NCBI RefSeq assembly: GCF_001311135.1
Contig: NZ_BBAG01000027.1
Coordinates: forward strand, 1 to 41,039
Source: Secundilactobacillus paracollinoides DSM 15502 = JCM 11969
Lineage (GTDB): Bacteria; Bacillota; Bacilli; Lactobacillales; Lactobacillaceae
Direction of reading: 5' to 3'
DNA length: 41,039 bases
A model generated the notes under the pieces. That model saw nothing but the letters and a program-made list of their open reading frames with translations, did no database searches and was not told the DNA's origin. Positions 9,570-18,549 of the stretch are shown here, in pieces. Within the stretch, counting starts at the first letter, position 1; every line of letters starts with the position of its first letter. A program made the translations under genes and the position numbers.

Positions 9570-9826
9570 ATCCCCATTGCGCATTCACGAGTGACAGTAG
9601 TTCTCTTTCAACTGCATTTCGGTTTGACCTTAAGCCGTGGTGGTTCACATCGTAGCGTTACCGCTCCGTACATCTGATACTAGTCCATTTTACATACTGC
9701 CGACTTCGCGTATCCCCATACGGTCCGTCCAAATCCTCCAAAGATTTGATTAACGCCGGGTGTCATCTAGAACCCAGCCGTTAACAATCACCGTAACAGG
9801 AATTACAGCAACTGCCCCATGTGCAC
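9570..9826 (-). mobile_element. Possible group II intron 5' remnant behind a terminator hairpin
   Basis: On the minus strand GTGCAC starts at 9826, just behind the hairpin AAGCGGAT/ATCCGCTT (9831-9853). GC-rich, structured sequence follows (GGATGA-like helices, GTGAACCACCACGG, TTAAGGTCAAACC) that differs from the AT-rich surroundings. The position copies the left-edge intron. The sequence is not an obvious IIC match and no reverse transcriptase is present, so this is a tentative call on a degraded fragment. Confidence 0.35.
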
Positions 9827-9830
9827 AAGC

Positions 9831-9853
9831 AAGCGGATGATGGATATCCGCTT
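9831..9853 (-). terminator. Terminator-like hairpin
   Basis: AAGCGGAT and ATCCGCTT form a perfect 8-bp stem with a 7-base loop. It lies in the gene-free 9336-10463 stretch. The minus-strand tail is GCTT rather than a clean T run, as if a downstream T tract had been displaced by the insert. Confidence 0.5.
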
Positions 9854-10264
9854 CTTTGTACAGATTCTAGTATAGCACAGCAGATGAATAAAATAAACAA
9901 AAAGTTCGAATTTGTTACTTATGCCAATTTTAAATGAACATGTTCGAACGTTTTCTCACATACTACGGCCGCAAGGGATTTCGTGGAATCAAAAAATGTG
10001 AAGTCATACTAATTTAATCACAATTAAGCGAAAAATTATGCACCTTTTATTCATTATCATGCGGATTATTCGTGTTTTATATCGTTTTACCTGTATTTTA
10101 TGAGAAAATAGATGCTTACATTACGTAAGTGACGTTATCCAACAATTGTCCGTTATCCTAACCTTGAACAGCTGTTATAAATTCGAACAACTTCACAATG
10201 TTCCTTTTATTTATTATTGGTATATCACATATTCAAATGATTGCTGAAATAAAATCGTTTTAAA

Positions 10265-10382
10265 ATGAGCGGCACGTGTCCTACTTCGGCTTTAGTCGCT
10301 TTATCTCCCATGGAGAAACGCGATGGTTCGTGATTTAAATTGAATGGCGGGGTACCGCCTCACATGGCGCCGAAGACATGCG
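10265..10382 (-). other. Unexplained structured intergenic segment
   Basis: The segment is closed by CTTCGGC (minus strand, about 10376-10370) and GCCGAAG (about 10292-10286). Inside are GGCGGTACCCCGCC and a hairpin of CGCTTTATCTCC with GGAGAAACGCG. It follows the terminator of the dlt operon in an otherwise AT-rich gap. It matches no riboswitch I recognise. It may be an RNA gene, a leader that has lost its gene, or an element remnant. Confidence 0.35.
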
Positions 10383-10424
10383 AAAAACCCCAGCTGCCGA
10401 TTCATCTTGAATCGCAACTGAGGT
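10383..10424 (-). terminator. Terminator of the dlt operon
   Basis: On the minus strand a stem (ACCTCAGTTGCGATTC with GAATCGGCAGCTGGGGT, one bulge) is followed by TTTTTCG. It lies about 40 bases behind the ancestral stop codon of the pbpX1-like gene. Confidence 0.85.
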
Positions 10425-10463
10425 CCGTTGAGGTAGCCTTACATCTACCAGTTCCCCCTTAGT

Positions 10464-11828
10464 TTAGTAGTACGTTGCCACCTGATACAACTGATCAGCA
10501 AAGGCCTTTTGCGCCACGCCATCTTTGACTGGTGTCTGGTTGCTAAAGACAACGGCTGAATGGTAATTTCCTGTCGTGGCTTAGTAACCAGTATGGTAGC
10601 CAAACCCATCAAACGACCCGTTGTTAAACTTCACCCCGCTTCGAGTGACGTAGAAGCCGCCCGAGTAGGTGCTGCCATAACTCAGTAGCTGATGGTACTG
10701 GGTCTGACTGAGCACTTTACCGTTCTGTAGGCCTAGAATAAAGGCCATGTAGTCGGTCGGTGTCGTCAAAATATTACCGGCGCCCGGAATCGCAGAGATT
10801 GTTGGGTAGTTGATCATTTGCGGTTTCGTATACTGGGTCTTGCCGCTTAGCGTGTATGAAGTGGCGACGGTACCCGTTAAGGTCGGCACCGTTTGGTTAA
10901 CGATAAACGTGTGGGTCATCCCGGTCGGCTTTAAGATCCGTGACGTCACATTACTGCTGTACGACTGGCCAGTCACCTTAGAGATGATGCCAGCCAACAA
11001 CACCAAGTTGTCGTCCGAGTAGTTAAAACTGGTCGAGTTGCTGACCTTCAACGTTTTGATGGCCAACGCAATCGCCTGTGACTCGGTCGGATCCGTCTTT
11101 GGATGCTGTTCAACATCGCTGATACCCGAAGTCATCGACAGCATCTGTTTGATCGTGATGTGGTTACTGTTTTTGACCTGCGGATAGTACTTGGACAACG
11201 GCGTGTTCGCCGACAATTTTCCAGCACTGATCAGCTGCTGGATGATGGCCCCCGTCATCGCTTTTTGCAGCGATGCCAGCGGGTACAGCACGTTACCAGT
11301 ACTGCTGTTCGCAAGTCCCTTGGCCTTGTTGGCATACCCCGTGTTCACAACGGTCGGCGTCTTCTCCCCCGCGGAAATTAACGCTGCCGACCCAACGAAG
11401 CCGTACTGCGTCATAGTGCCCTTAGCGACCTGTGAGAAACTGACCGCCTTGATGCCATGGACGTTCATCCAGCCAAGCGTTTTGCTGTAATACCGCAATT
11501 TGACGTAAGTCCCAGTCTTAGTCGTTTTCGTTTGCATGACCCGCACATAGTCGTTCTTGTACAAACTGCCATTCGCGTCACGCGTCTGGGTAGACTTGCT
11601 AGTGTAGTAGGGACCGGCAGTATAGAGTGCGTAGCCGCCCTTCCCCACTTGGTTCACCACCTGCGCGTCATAGTGGCGATTACTCGTGGAAGTGACCTTG
11701 TTATAGACGTTGCTGGCTTTCATATCGTAGACGTGATACACGCCAAACGCGCCGGCCAGTAACACACCACCTAAAAAAAGCAGCGGTGCCTTCCACCTGT
11801 GAGACTGTCTTTCATTAATTGTTGTCAC
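10464..11828 (-). pseudogene. pbpX1: PbpX1-like serine hydrolase of the dlt operon with a premature in-frame TAA
   Basis: A membrane-anchored, wall-facing beta-lactamase-family protein. One TM segment covers residues ~14-31 and a GW/SLAP-like module (ending TLGWMNVHG) ~45-125. The hydrolase motifs are SLQK at 186-189, YSD at 270-272 and HTG at 412-414. A TAA at 10581-10583 follows HTGY directly. Reading on in the same frame gives ATTGNYHSAVVFSNQ and about 38 residues to a normal stop at 10464-10466, so the last strands of the fold are cut off. The start GTG overlaps the dltD stop (GTGA). In L. plantarum the equivalent last gene of the operon is pbpX1. Truncated right after the third active-site motif, it is probably misfolded. 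Confidence 0.8.
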
Positions 11829-13113
11829 CTTCTCGCTGCAATTTTTGGATCAGCATCCTGTTGCCAGTGTTTGCTGTAAAATTGCGGGTTAATATGGTAG
11901 TGCGGTTGCGATACCGATTTTGTCAAGAAGGGATCGATTGCCCGGTCCATTTTCAACCACCCGCGCCAGCCAGGATGAATCGTATCCGTCATGAGATACG
12001 GCACGTGACTGTCATTCGTGAGGTCGTCAATGTGGGTGAACCCCTGTGACCGCAATTGATACGTAATTTTTCGGTCAAACTGCTGCAGCATCGGCTCCGA
12101 CAAGCCGGTGTAGTTTTGCCAGCGGCTGTTGATCGGCGGAATAATGAAGAGCACCTTGGTGTGGTCCTTCGCAAACTGGTTGAGGACTAACTGAAAATCG
12201 CTGTACTCTGGCGATTTCAAATAACTCAAATGCTTCTGGAACCCACGCAGGCCCTTGACATGCCGCTTCAACTTTTGATTCCAGAATTGGTTACTGATAT
12301 GAAACGGATTGTTATTCGTCTGCGACTGACCGATCTTCCTGCTAACTGATCAAGCTTTTGATAGTTATAGACACTTGGCAACTGCCGCGCATCCTTGGCA
12401 ATCAGACGTTCATTATGAGTGCCATCATACGTATCCGCTTGAAATTGCGAGAAGACCTCATCTTCATTTAACAACAGCCGATTGCGATACTTAATGTAGA
12501 CCATCTGCATCGCAGTCGGTCGTTTACCAGCCGCAATTCTCGTCAACGCGGCAGCGATGATCTTGTCAGACCGCCCAGAAGGCATGTCCAGCAACCGAGT
12601 TGCCGCATAACGGTCCATCCGCGAACCCGTTTCACGCTGCAGCCAACTGGTGGTCTGCAAGGGTGAGTAGTAGAACGAAAACGCGTTTGGATCTTCCCCC
12701 GGCTTCACAAACCACTGGGGTGACACGAAAAAGACAACTTTTTTGCCCTTAACCTGCTGATTGATCGACTGCAGGTTAAAGAACTGGGTCAACGACTGTG
12801 TTCCTCGCGCTCCCATGAGGAACGGCCGGTAAGACCGATGATATTTTTGCGCCAAGACAGACGGGTGAAATGGATCAAAGCGTGACCATTCCGACGACCC
12901 CATAAAAGCAACGTAACCGTGGGCAAGCGCACTGCTCTTGATCAAACGTCCCTTCAGTACCATGGGTGAAATGGCGGTGGCCGCGCTACGATCCACACGC
13001 GAACTGACGTGGTCATCCTTAAGCCAAAATGGAGATAGAAAGATGGCAAATAACAAAATGACCGCCGTGATCACTGGCCCAAAAATGAGAAACAAGCGTT
13101 TTTTAACGCTCAT
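11825..13113 (-). pseudogene. dltD: DltD, D-alanyl transfer protein for teichoic acid, with one frameshift
   Basis: DltD is a membrane-anchored SGNH-like protein acting on the outer face in the last step of teichoic-acid D-alanylation. The N-terminal TM lies at ~8-28. MGSSEWSRFDP carries the nucleophile Ser, and the C-terminal part has DTIHPGWRGW with the Asp/His pair. The two halves lie in different frames. The break is near 12350, where GGAAGATC in place of GGAAAGATC would restore LAGKIGQSQTNNNPFHISNQ. Joined, it is about 428 residues, the normal length. The start overlaps the dltC stop by four bases (ATGA), and its stop overlaps the next start. A one-base homopolymer loss in an otherwise perfect gene may be a sequence error. 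Confidence 0.88.
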
Positions 13114-13346
13114 TGAGCCGCTTCAGCCTTCGCAATAATTTTAGCTGGAGTGTCCCATTCGGAGCGGTTAAATTCAGACACCGGTGCATCCACGCCTAAT
13201 TGATCCTGCAGCGCCAACAGCAACTGCACGGTTCCCATTGAATCGATCAACGCCTCATCAAAAAGATTCGTCTCCAACTGGTTCGAAAAATCCTCCCCTG
13301 TCAAATCATTTAAAATTTGCAATACTGTTTCCTTTACGTTATCCAT
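13110..13346 (-). CDS. dltC: DltC, D-alanyl carrier protein
   Basis: A 78-residue acyl-carrier-type protein. The Ser in [12 protein letters not shown] takes the 4'-phosphopantetheine arm to which DltA loads D-alanine. The C-terminus [19 protein letters not shown] is typical of lactobacillar DltC. I place the start at the ATG nine bases behind TTGGGAG (13344-13346) rather than at the upstream TTG at 13355. It is separated from dltB by about 740 bp of non-coding element, where the genes normally almost touch. Confidence 0.93.
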   Translation of the reverse strand: MDNVKETVLQILNDLTGEDFSNQLETNLFDEALIDSMGTVQLLLALQDQLGVDAPVSEFNRSEWDTPAKIIAKAEAAQ

Positions 13347-13384
13347 ACTCTTCAACTCCCAATTTTTTAGTTATGTTTAAGGCA

Positions 13385-14085
13385 ATGATGGTACTGTAAT
13401 GCTTAATCGCTTTACTATTACCGCTGCGTTGCGCCGCTCGGCCCTGCAGGCTGTAGTCAGAGTGTGGAGCAAGCCGGTTAACTCCCGGAGTGTAAGGCGA
13501 CTAACCGGAAATTCCGGTTTTGAATTTCTGGCATAGTCGTCTTACACAGTAGGGAGTTGGCTTGCGGAACACGTTTCCACCATGTAAACAAGAAATTCAA
13601 GGATCTCCTCCGTCTCCCGTGTTTGTAGGCGAGGAAAAGACCCTCGCCAACAAACACCGACACTACTGCCTGCAATGCCGACCGGCTCCACTCCGCTACT
13701 GTTGATGTTGCAGACGACTAGGACAGATGAAACATCATGATGCTACCTTGTAAATCGACAATTAAATGTTACTTTCAATTTGAGCCACGAACGTTTAAAG
13801 CATTGCTATCAATGTGTTTTAAGCAGTCGAGGGCGGATTCTCTTCGAATAATCTTTAACTGTCGTTTGATATTTAACTACTGTTAGCTTCATGCTCACAA
13901 TGAGTGGAACGCAGCAATTTGGCACGGAGCTGTGGTGTCGATGGCACTTAATGGGCGAGGTTTTCGGCCATTTAGTGCCATGCGAGACGATGGAGATCCA
14001 TTCGAGAGCTGCGCAGCAGAAATCGAATTAGCTTCATCGCGAGCCACCACACGGAGTGCCAAATTGCGGAGTGCAACGGACTTAC
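13385..14085 (-). repeat. Long hairpin-rich non-coding element, copy 1, between dltB and dltC
   Basis: This ~700-bp segment has a second copy at about 18550-19140. Shared blocks in order (plus strand): GCCCTGCAGGCT, AAATTCAAGGATCTCCT, a hairpin at 13619-13657 (GTGTTTGTAGGCGAGG arm), TGCCTGCAATGCCGA, GTCGAGGGCGGATTCTCTTC, a hairpin at 13942-13980 (TGGCACTTAATGG arm), CGAGACGATGGAGATCCATT and GAATTAGCTTCATCGCGAGC. Outer pairs are GGCCCTGCAGGCT with its near-complement and CAATTTGGCAC with GTGCCAAATTG. Hairpin arms differ between copies with compensating changes. It starts just behind the dltB stop and carries palindromic repeat E nested within it. It has no reading frame conserved between copies. 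Confidence 0.85.
13459..13585 (-). repeat. Palindromic intergenic repeat, copy E, nested in the dlt element
   Basis: Outer arms GAGTGTGGAGCAAGCC and GGCTTGCGGAACACGTTTCC, inner stem GTGTAAGGCGACTA with TAGTCGTCTTACAC. The corresponding position of element copy 2 (about 18605-18640) has no such palindrome, which indicates a separate insertion into copy 1. Confidence 0.85.
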
Positions 14086-14090
14086 ACAGA

Positions 14091-15308
14091 CTAGAACTTC
14101 CGCGGCACAAAGAACAGCGTGTTCAAAAACCCAGAAAAGATCAAAAAGCTAAAGCAAACCACGTTGAACGTCAAGAAGGTCGCAAAGAGCTTCGTGAAGC
14201 GGTTGGACGGAATCTTGTCCTGGTGCTTTTTCTTGTACCGCAGCCAGGTGTCATTGATGACGATGGCGACACCCTGGAATAAACCATAGGCAATGTAGTA
14301 CCAGGTCTCGCCATGCCAGAAGCCCATGATCAGCATGTTGATGATGTAACAGACATTCGCGGTGGTGATGGTGCTCTTGAAGACTTTGTGCTTCATTAAG
14401 AAGAACACTAGCCGCATGTAAATGTAATCGCGGAACCAAAAGGACAGCGACATGTGCCAGCGGTTCCAGAAATCCTTGATGTTTTGGGACTTAAATGGCT
14501 GGTTAAAGTTCATTGGCGACTTGATGCCCATAAGGTAACTGACACCCACCGCAAACAAACTGTAACCGGCAAAGTCAAAGAACAGATCCATGCTGTAGGT
14601 GTACATCACACCCAGTAGCGACCAGGATATCCCGTGTGCCATGAGGGCCATAAATTCGACCTTCGGCAGCAACACCGTCCCAAAGAAGTATGCCAAAATG
14701 AATTTGTACAGAAATCCCATGAAAATGTAGCGCACCCCAGTTTGAATCATATCGAGGTACGTGTCACGCTCCGGCACACTGTTATAATCAGTTTCAAACC
14801 GGCGATACCGGTCGATTGGCCCCGACGAGATGGTTGGGAAAAATAACAGAAATTGACTAAACAAGACTGGGTGGAATTCTTTGATCATCCCGTCTCGCGT
14901 TTCCATGATGGTCTGCACCACTTTGAAGGTGATGTAGGAGATGCCAAGAAACCCGATGATGGATTGTTTTCCCGCCTCAACTGCCGGCGTAATTTTAACG
15001 ATCACTAACGGAATGATGGCAAGAATCACCGCTAAAACAAAGACCCAGCCCTTGTTTGACGAACCGTCACGTTGTCGGTAGTGGGAATAACTGCCGACTA
15101 AAATCAGTTGATAGACGAAATAGATGATGAGCGCAATCCCCGTTCGCCAGCTTGGTCCCCCAAAGGTCAGCAGTAAGAAAAAGAGGGAGATCAGCGTTTG
15201 ATACCACTTCATGCGTTTGCCGTGCAGCAGGCCGATCATTAACGGCAACAGCGCCACGGCCAACCAGATGAAGTAGGTCGGATTACCGTACGGAATGTAC
15301 CACTTCAT
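14091..15308 (-). CDS. dltB: DltB, MBOAT-family teichoic acid D-alanyltransferase
   Basis: A 405-residue polytopic membrane protein that moves D-alanine from DltC across the membrane. MBOAT features are the WNRWHMSLSFWFRDYIY region with His285 and the catalytic-type His332 in IMGFWHGETW. The start ATG follows the dltA stop with no gap (TAAATG). The length is normal. The stop (14091-14093) is followed within a few bases by non-coding element copy 1, so dltB and dltC are transcriptionally separated more than in other lactobacilli. Confidence 0.95.
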   Translation of the reverse strand: MKWYIPYGNPTYFIWLAVALLPLMIGLLHGKRMKWYQTLISLFFLLLTFGGPSWRTGIALIIYFVYQLILVGSYSHYRQRDGSSNKGWVFVLAVILAIIPLVIVKITPAVEAGKQSIIGFLGISYITFKVVQTIMETRDGMIKEFHPVLFSQFLLFFPTISSGPIDRYRRFETDYNSVPERDTYLDMIQTGVRYIFMGFLYKFILAYFFGTVLLPKVEFMALMAHGISWSLLGVMYTYSMDLFFDFAGYSLFAVGVSYLMGIKSPMNFNQPFKSQNIKDFWNRWHMSLSFWFRDYIYMRLVFFLMKHKVFKSTITTANVCYIINMLIMGFWHGETWYYIAYGLFQGVAIVINDTWLRYKKKHQDKIPSNRFTKLFATFLTFNVVCFSFLIFSGFLNTLFFVPRKF

Positions 15309-16826
15309 TTAGGCATTGACCTCGGCCATGACCGTTTTGACGTCGATCTTACCGTTACTGCTGAGCGGTAGCCGTTCCTTATAAACGAAACGTTGCGGGA
15401 TCATGTACGCCATCATCGTGGCTGCAAGTCCCTTTTTAATGGCGGTGGTCAGCGCCAGTCGATTTTCAACCGGCGCTTCATTCGGTACGACATATGCTAT
15501 TAGCATGGCGACCTTGTGTTGCGCATTATACTTAGGGACGACCACCGCCTGTTTGACGTGGTCCTCCTGGCTGACAAGCAGCGATACGTCTTCAAGTTCG
15601 ATGCGAAACCCGTTTAATTTAATCTGAAAATCACTGCGGCCAAGATAATGAAGAACACCTTCGTCATCTAGACTAGCCACATCACCAGTTCGGTAAGCTT
15701 GGCGCCCTTCAAAGGTAAAGAACGCCTTCATCGTCCGCTCCGGGTTATTCAAATACCCCTTTGCGACGCTATTCCCGTAAATGATGAGTTCGCCGCTTTT
15801 GCCGGTTGGCACGGCATCACCCGCCTCATCAACGATTCGCGCTTCCATACCGGGCTTGACGCGGCCAATTGGTAAGCGGTCGTTAGTCGCTAAAATATCA
15901 TCCGTGATTTCAATCTGCGTCATCGCAACCGTTGCTTCCGTTGGGCCGTAAGTGTTAAAGAGTCGTGCCTGCGGGAAACGCTGCTTAAGGGTCGCCGCTG
16001 TTTTGTGCGTGAGTTCTTCCCCGCAGAACAGAAAACGCGTCAGGGAAAAATGGCTGGCATTAAACGTGGGATCCATCAAGCAAATATCAATAAATGACGG
16101 TGTTGAAACCCACGTATTCATGGGCAACGTCGGTAACAGTTTAAATAATACTGGAAAGTTGTCAGTCATCTCTTTATCCAAAACGTGCAGTGTCCCGCCT
16201 GAATAGAGCGTCGGATACAGACTCATCACGGATAGATCAAATGAGAAGGCCGGTTGCTGCAACATCTGCAGATCAGTTGGCAACGCAAAGTCCGGCCCCA
16301 GCATCCACCTGACAAAGCTTGTCAGATTGTTGGCACTGATCGTCACGCCCTTGGGGACGCCGGTCGTGCCGGAAGTGAAGATGATATAAAACGTGGCGTC
16401 ATCCTGCACGCTGTGGGTCACCTCATAGGTCACGGGAGTCGCTGTTATCTGTGTCAGATCCGCTAACGTAATCGTCTTGATGCCCAGCGTCACCGGCAGT
16501 GGCGAAACAGCAACCACCACTCCTGGCTGAGCAATCTTTGCGATCATCGTCAACCGGTACTCCGGCGAGTTCACATCAACCGGAATGTACGGGTGCCCCG
16601 ACTTCACAGCGGCCAAGAAGCTCACGATCATTTCAACTTGTTTACCACCAAACACCATAATTGGCTGACCAGCTGATAAGTCTAGCTGATCAACGTAGGA
16701 AGCCAGCGCATCCGAGCGTTGTTTCACTTCCGCATAGGTGTACTGTTCATCCGCTAAGTGATAGGCAATTCTTTCTGGATCCGTCTTAGCGTACGAATCA
16801 ATTGTTGCGATTAAATCCTTCATCAT
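15309..16826 (-). CDS. dltA: DltA, D-alanine:D-alanyl carrier protein ligase
   Basis: A 505-residue cytoplasmic adenylating enzyme that activates D-Ala with ATP and loads it on DltC. Visible motifs: P-loop FTSGTTGVPKG, FNTYGPTEATVAM, the hinge Asp in AYRTGDVA, and the C-terminal catalytic Lys in LSSNGKIDVK. The start ATG lies seven bases behind GGAGG. It is intact and of normal length, and immediately adjoins dltB. Confidence 0.96.
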   Translation of the reverse strand: MMKDLIATIDSYAKTDPERIAYHLADEQYTYAEVKQRSDALASYVDQLDLSAGQPIMVFGGKQVEMIVSFLAAVKSGHPYIPVDVNSPEYRLTMIAKIAQPGVVVAVSPLPVTLGIKTITLADLTQITATPVTYEVTHSVQDDATFYIIFTSGTTGVPKGVTISANNLTSFVRWMLGPDFALPTDLQMLQQPAFSFDLSVMSLYPTLYSGGTLHVLDKEMTDNFPVLFKLLPTLPMNTWVSTPSFIDICLMDPTFNASHFSLTRFLFCGEELTHKTAATLKQRFPQARLFNTYGPTEATVAMTQIEITDDILATNDRLPIGRVKPGMEARIVDEAGDAVPTGKSGELIIYGNSVAKGYLNNPERTMKAFFTFEGRQAYRTGDVASLDDEGVLHYLGRSDFQIKLNGFRIELEDVSLLVSQEDHVKQAVVVPKYNAQHKVAMLIAYVVPNEAPVENRLALTTAIKKGLAATMMAYMIPQRFVYKERLPLSSNGKIDVKTVMAEVNA

Positions 16827-16865
16827 AACCTGTCCTCCACCGACAGCCCCAACCCCTGGCTGCCT

Positions 16866-17003
16866 TTAAAAATCGTTGTAAATAAACTTCGCCTGATTCA
16901 TGCCACTATACCCGTATAGGTAAAGCAGCACGATCATAATGGCGAGGTAGAACACGGTCGTGGCAATGAATCTCACAACCGGTTGCTGAAACCAATGTCG
17001 CAC
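16866..17003 (-). CDS. dltX: DltX, small membrane protein of the dlt operon
   Basis: A 45-residue protein, start GTG (17001-17003) behind AAGGGGGC. It has one TM helix (ATTVFYLAIMIVLLYLYG) and the conserved C-terminal tail FIYNDF that is the signature of DltX. In the family this tail is needed for D-alanyl transfer together with DltB and DltD. It lies 12 bases after the pbpX2-like gene and 39 before dltA. Confidence 0.92.
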   Translation of the reverse strand: MRHWFQQPVVRFIATTVFYLAIMIVLLYLYGYSGMNQAKFIYNDF

Positions 17004-17015
17004 CTCGTCGCCCCC

Positions 17016-18191
17016 TTATAGCTTGCCTTTCGTGAGGTCATCAAACAGTTTTGTGGCCGCCGGTTGAATCGACGCAGCCGGACGCCGGTCATTCGTCAAT
17101 AGGATGACACCGGATTTGCCGTTGCGCGTCAGCAGCGCCGATGATTCGAACCCATAACCCACACCATGCAGGCGGATCCCGTTAGCCTGGTTATAAACAC
17201 CACCACCGTACGTTGACGCACTGCCAGCCTGGTGGAGCTCACGCACCGCGCGAACGGGAATCACGTCACCGCGAAGAATCTTGTGTTCGACCTTAAACAA
17301 GTCCCAAGCAGTCATGTAGACCTGACCAGTACCCAATTCATTTGCCATTGAAGCACCGGTTTCTTGGTAGACCTTGTTGTAGTCTGGCGCGATCTGTTTC
17401 GTCGAGTGATACCGGTACCCCGTCGTTTTAAACGGACTGCGGTTCCAATTCTGGACAAAACCGGTGTGTTTTAACTGCAGCGGCTTGGTCAACGTGCGGT
17501 TAAACAAGGTCGCATAGGACGCATGCGTCAAGCGCATCATGATGCCCGACAGCAAGACAAAGTTCACGGGTTGATAGGCCCACTTGCCGCGGTTTTTTGG
17601 TGTCGATCTCAACTGTTTCACATCGTAGCGCACGACCTGTTTTTCCGACAATTTCTTGGGTGAGCCAACACCGTTGAGCGTCAATCCCGACGTCATATCT
17701 AATAGATTACGCATTCGGATCTGCTTAGCCCCCTTAATTGTCGGATAAAACCGTGATAACCGCGTGTTCAAAGACACCTTGTGCGCATCGACTAAGGTCA
17801 TAAATAGCGTTGCAGTGAGTGATTTTTGAATCGACAAGATCTGGTACTGTGAATTCACCGTATTCTTTTCTAGCCGGCTCTGGTCCGCATAGCCAAACGC
17901 CTTGCGATAAACGATATGGTCGTTCTTAACAACCAATGCCGACCCAACAAAATGGTGCTTCGCCAACACCTTAGTCACATAGCGTGTGGTTGGCGAAGCG
18001 GTCTGCTGCTTAGCGGCAGCTGCCTGTCTTTTGGCTGTTTCCTGCGATCTTTCCGCATTCGAATACAGCGTTCTGTGACGCGTTAATATCTGATCATCAT
18101 GTACGCGCGTGCCCCAATAACCGAGCCCGCCGCCGACTTCCAACGCCACGATCACTAGGCAGACGTTGATGAGTCCCTGACGATGTTTCAT
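17016..18191 (-). CDS. pbpX2: PbpX2/DltE-like serine hydrolase, first gene of the dlt operon
   Basis: A 391-residue membrane-anchored, beta-lactamase-fold protein. TM at ~7-27, then an Ala/Gln-rich linker (45-68) and the hydrolase domain. Active-site motifs: SIQK at 120-123 and Tyr206 in AYQPVN, a YxP variant of the usual YxN. The KTG-type motif is replaced by the GVGYGFES region. This departure from D,D-carboxypeptidase motifs is as described for L. plantarum DltE (formerly PbpX2), an esterase that removes D-Ala from lipoteichoic acid. By position and motifs I infer the same role. It is the promoter-proximal gene and is intact. Confidence 0.82.
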   Translation of the reverse strand: MKHRQGLINVCLVIVALEVGGGLGYWGTRVHDDQILTRHRTLYSNAERSQETAKRQAAAAKQQTASPTTRYVTKVLAKHHFVGSALVVKNDHIVYRKAFGYADQSRLEKNTVNSQYQILSIQKSLTATLFMTLVDAHKVSLNTRLSRFYPTIKGAKQIRMRNLLDMTSGLTLNGVGSPKKLSEKQVVRYDVKQLRSTPKNRGKWAYQPVNFVLLSGIMMRLTHASYATLFNRTLTKPLQLKHTGFVQNWNRSPFKTTGYRYHSTKQIAPDYNKVYQETGASMANELGTGQVYMTAWDLFKVEHKILRGDVIPVRAVRELHQAGSASTYGGGVYNQANGIRLHGVGYGFESSALLTRNGKSGVILLTNDRRPAASIQPAATKLFDDLTKGKL

Positions 18192-18231
18192 TCGATCAAC
18201 CCCATTCCGATCAATAAAATAATATGCATTC

Positions 18232-18257
18232 TGTAACAGTCTGGCTGTTCTGTTACA
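18232..18257 (-). promoter_or_regulatory. Inverted repeat in the dlt promoter region, possible response-regulator site
   Basis: TGTAACAG and CTGTTACA form a perfect 8-bp inverted repeat with a 10-base spacer, about 40 bases upstream of the pbpX2 start. A TATTAT -10-like element lies between it and the gene on the minus strand. In Lacticaseibacillus casei, BceR-type two-component regulators control dlt and mprF. The present site could serve such a regulator (inference). Confidence 0.45.
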
Positions 18258-18492
18258 TTGCTGTCATATTTGATAGGCTCATTATGCCTGTAAAATAAAT
18301 AATGGCAAGTGAATCCCGCATTGTCAGGATTTACTTAACCCAAGATTTAAACTCTTGTCAGTTTGTTAGGAATCGTTACCAAGTCTTTATCGAAATTAAG
18401 GAACGCTTAATACATAGAATATAGTGAATATTATTAGTTATTATTGATATTCATTCAGCACATTTTTAGACATGCTGATTACGTTATGAACG

Positions 18493-18526
18493 AAAAGCGT
18501 CATCCCGAATTTGGGATGGCGCTTTT
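18493..18526. terminator. Bidirectional terminator between mprF and the dlt operon
   Basis: AAAAGCGTCATCCC pairs with GGGATGGCGCTTTT around a six-base loop, with T tails in both directions. It ends the mprF transcript after non-coding element copy 2. The AT-rich 18192-18490 stretch holds the dlt promoter region. Confidence 0.8.
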
Positions 18527-18549
18527 TCATTTTTGTTTAGTTGGTTAGT

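Noticed and set aside
9403..9648. 81-residue minus-strand open frame
   Set aside because: It lies inside the suspected intron remnant, lacks a ribosome binding site and shows no domain.
13895..14282. Open frames on both strands in the dlt element
   Set aside because: The frames are not conserved between the two element copies, and the hairpins explain the conserved sequence.
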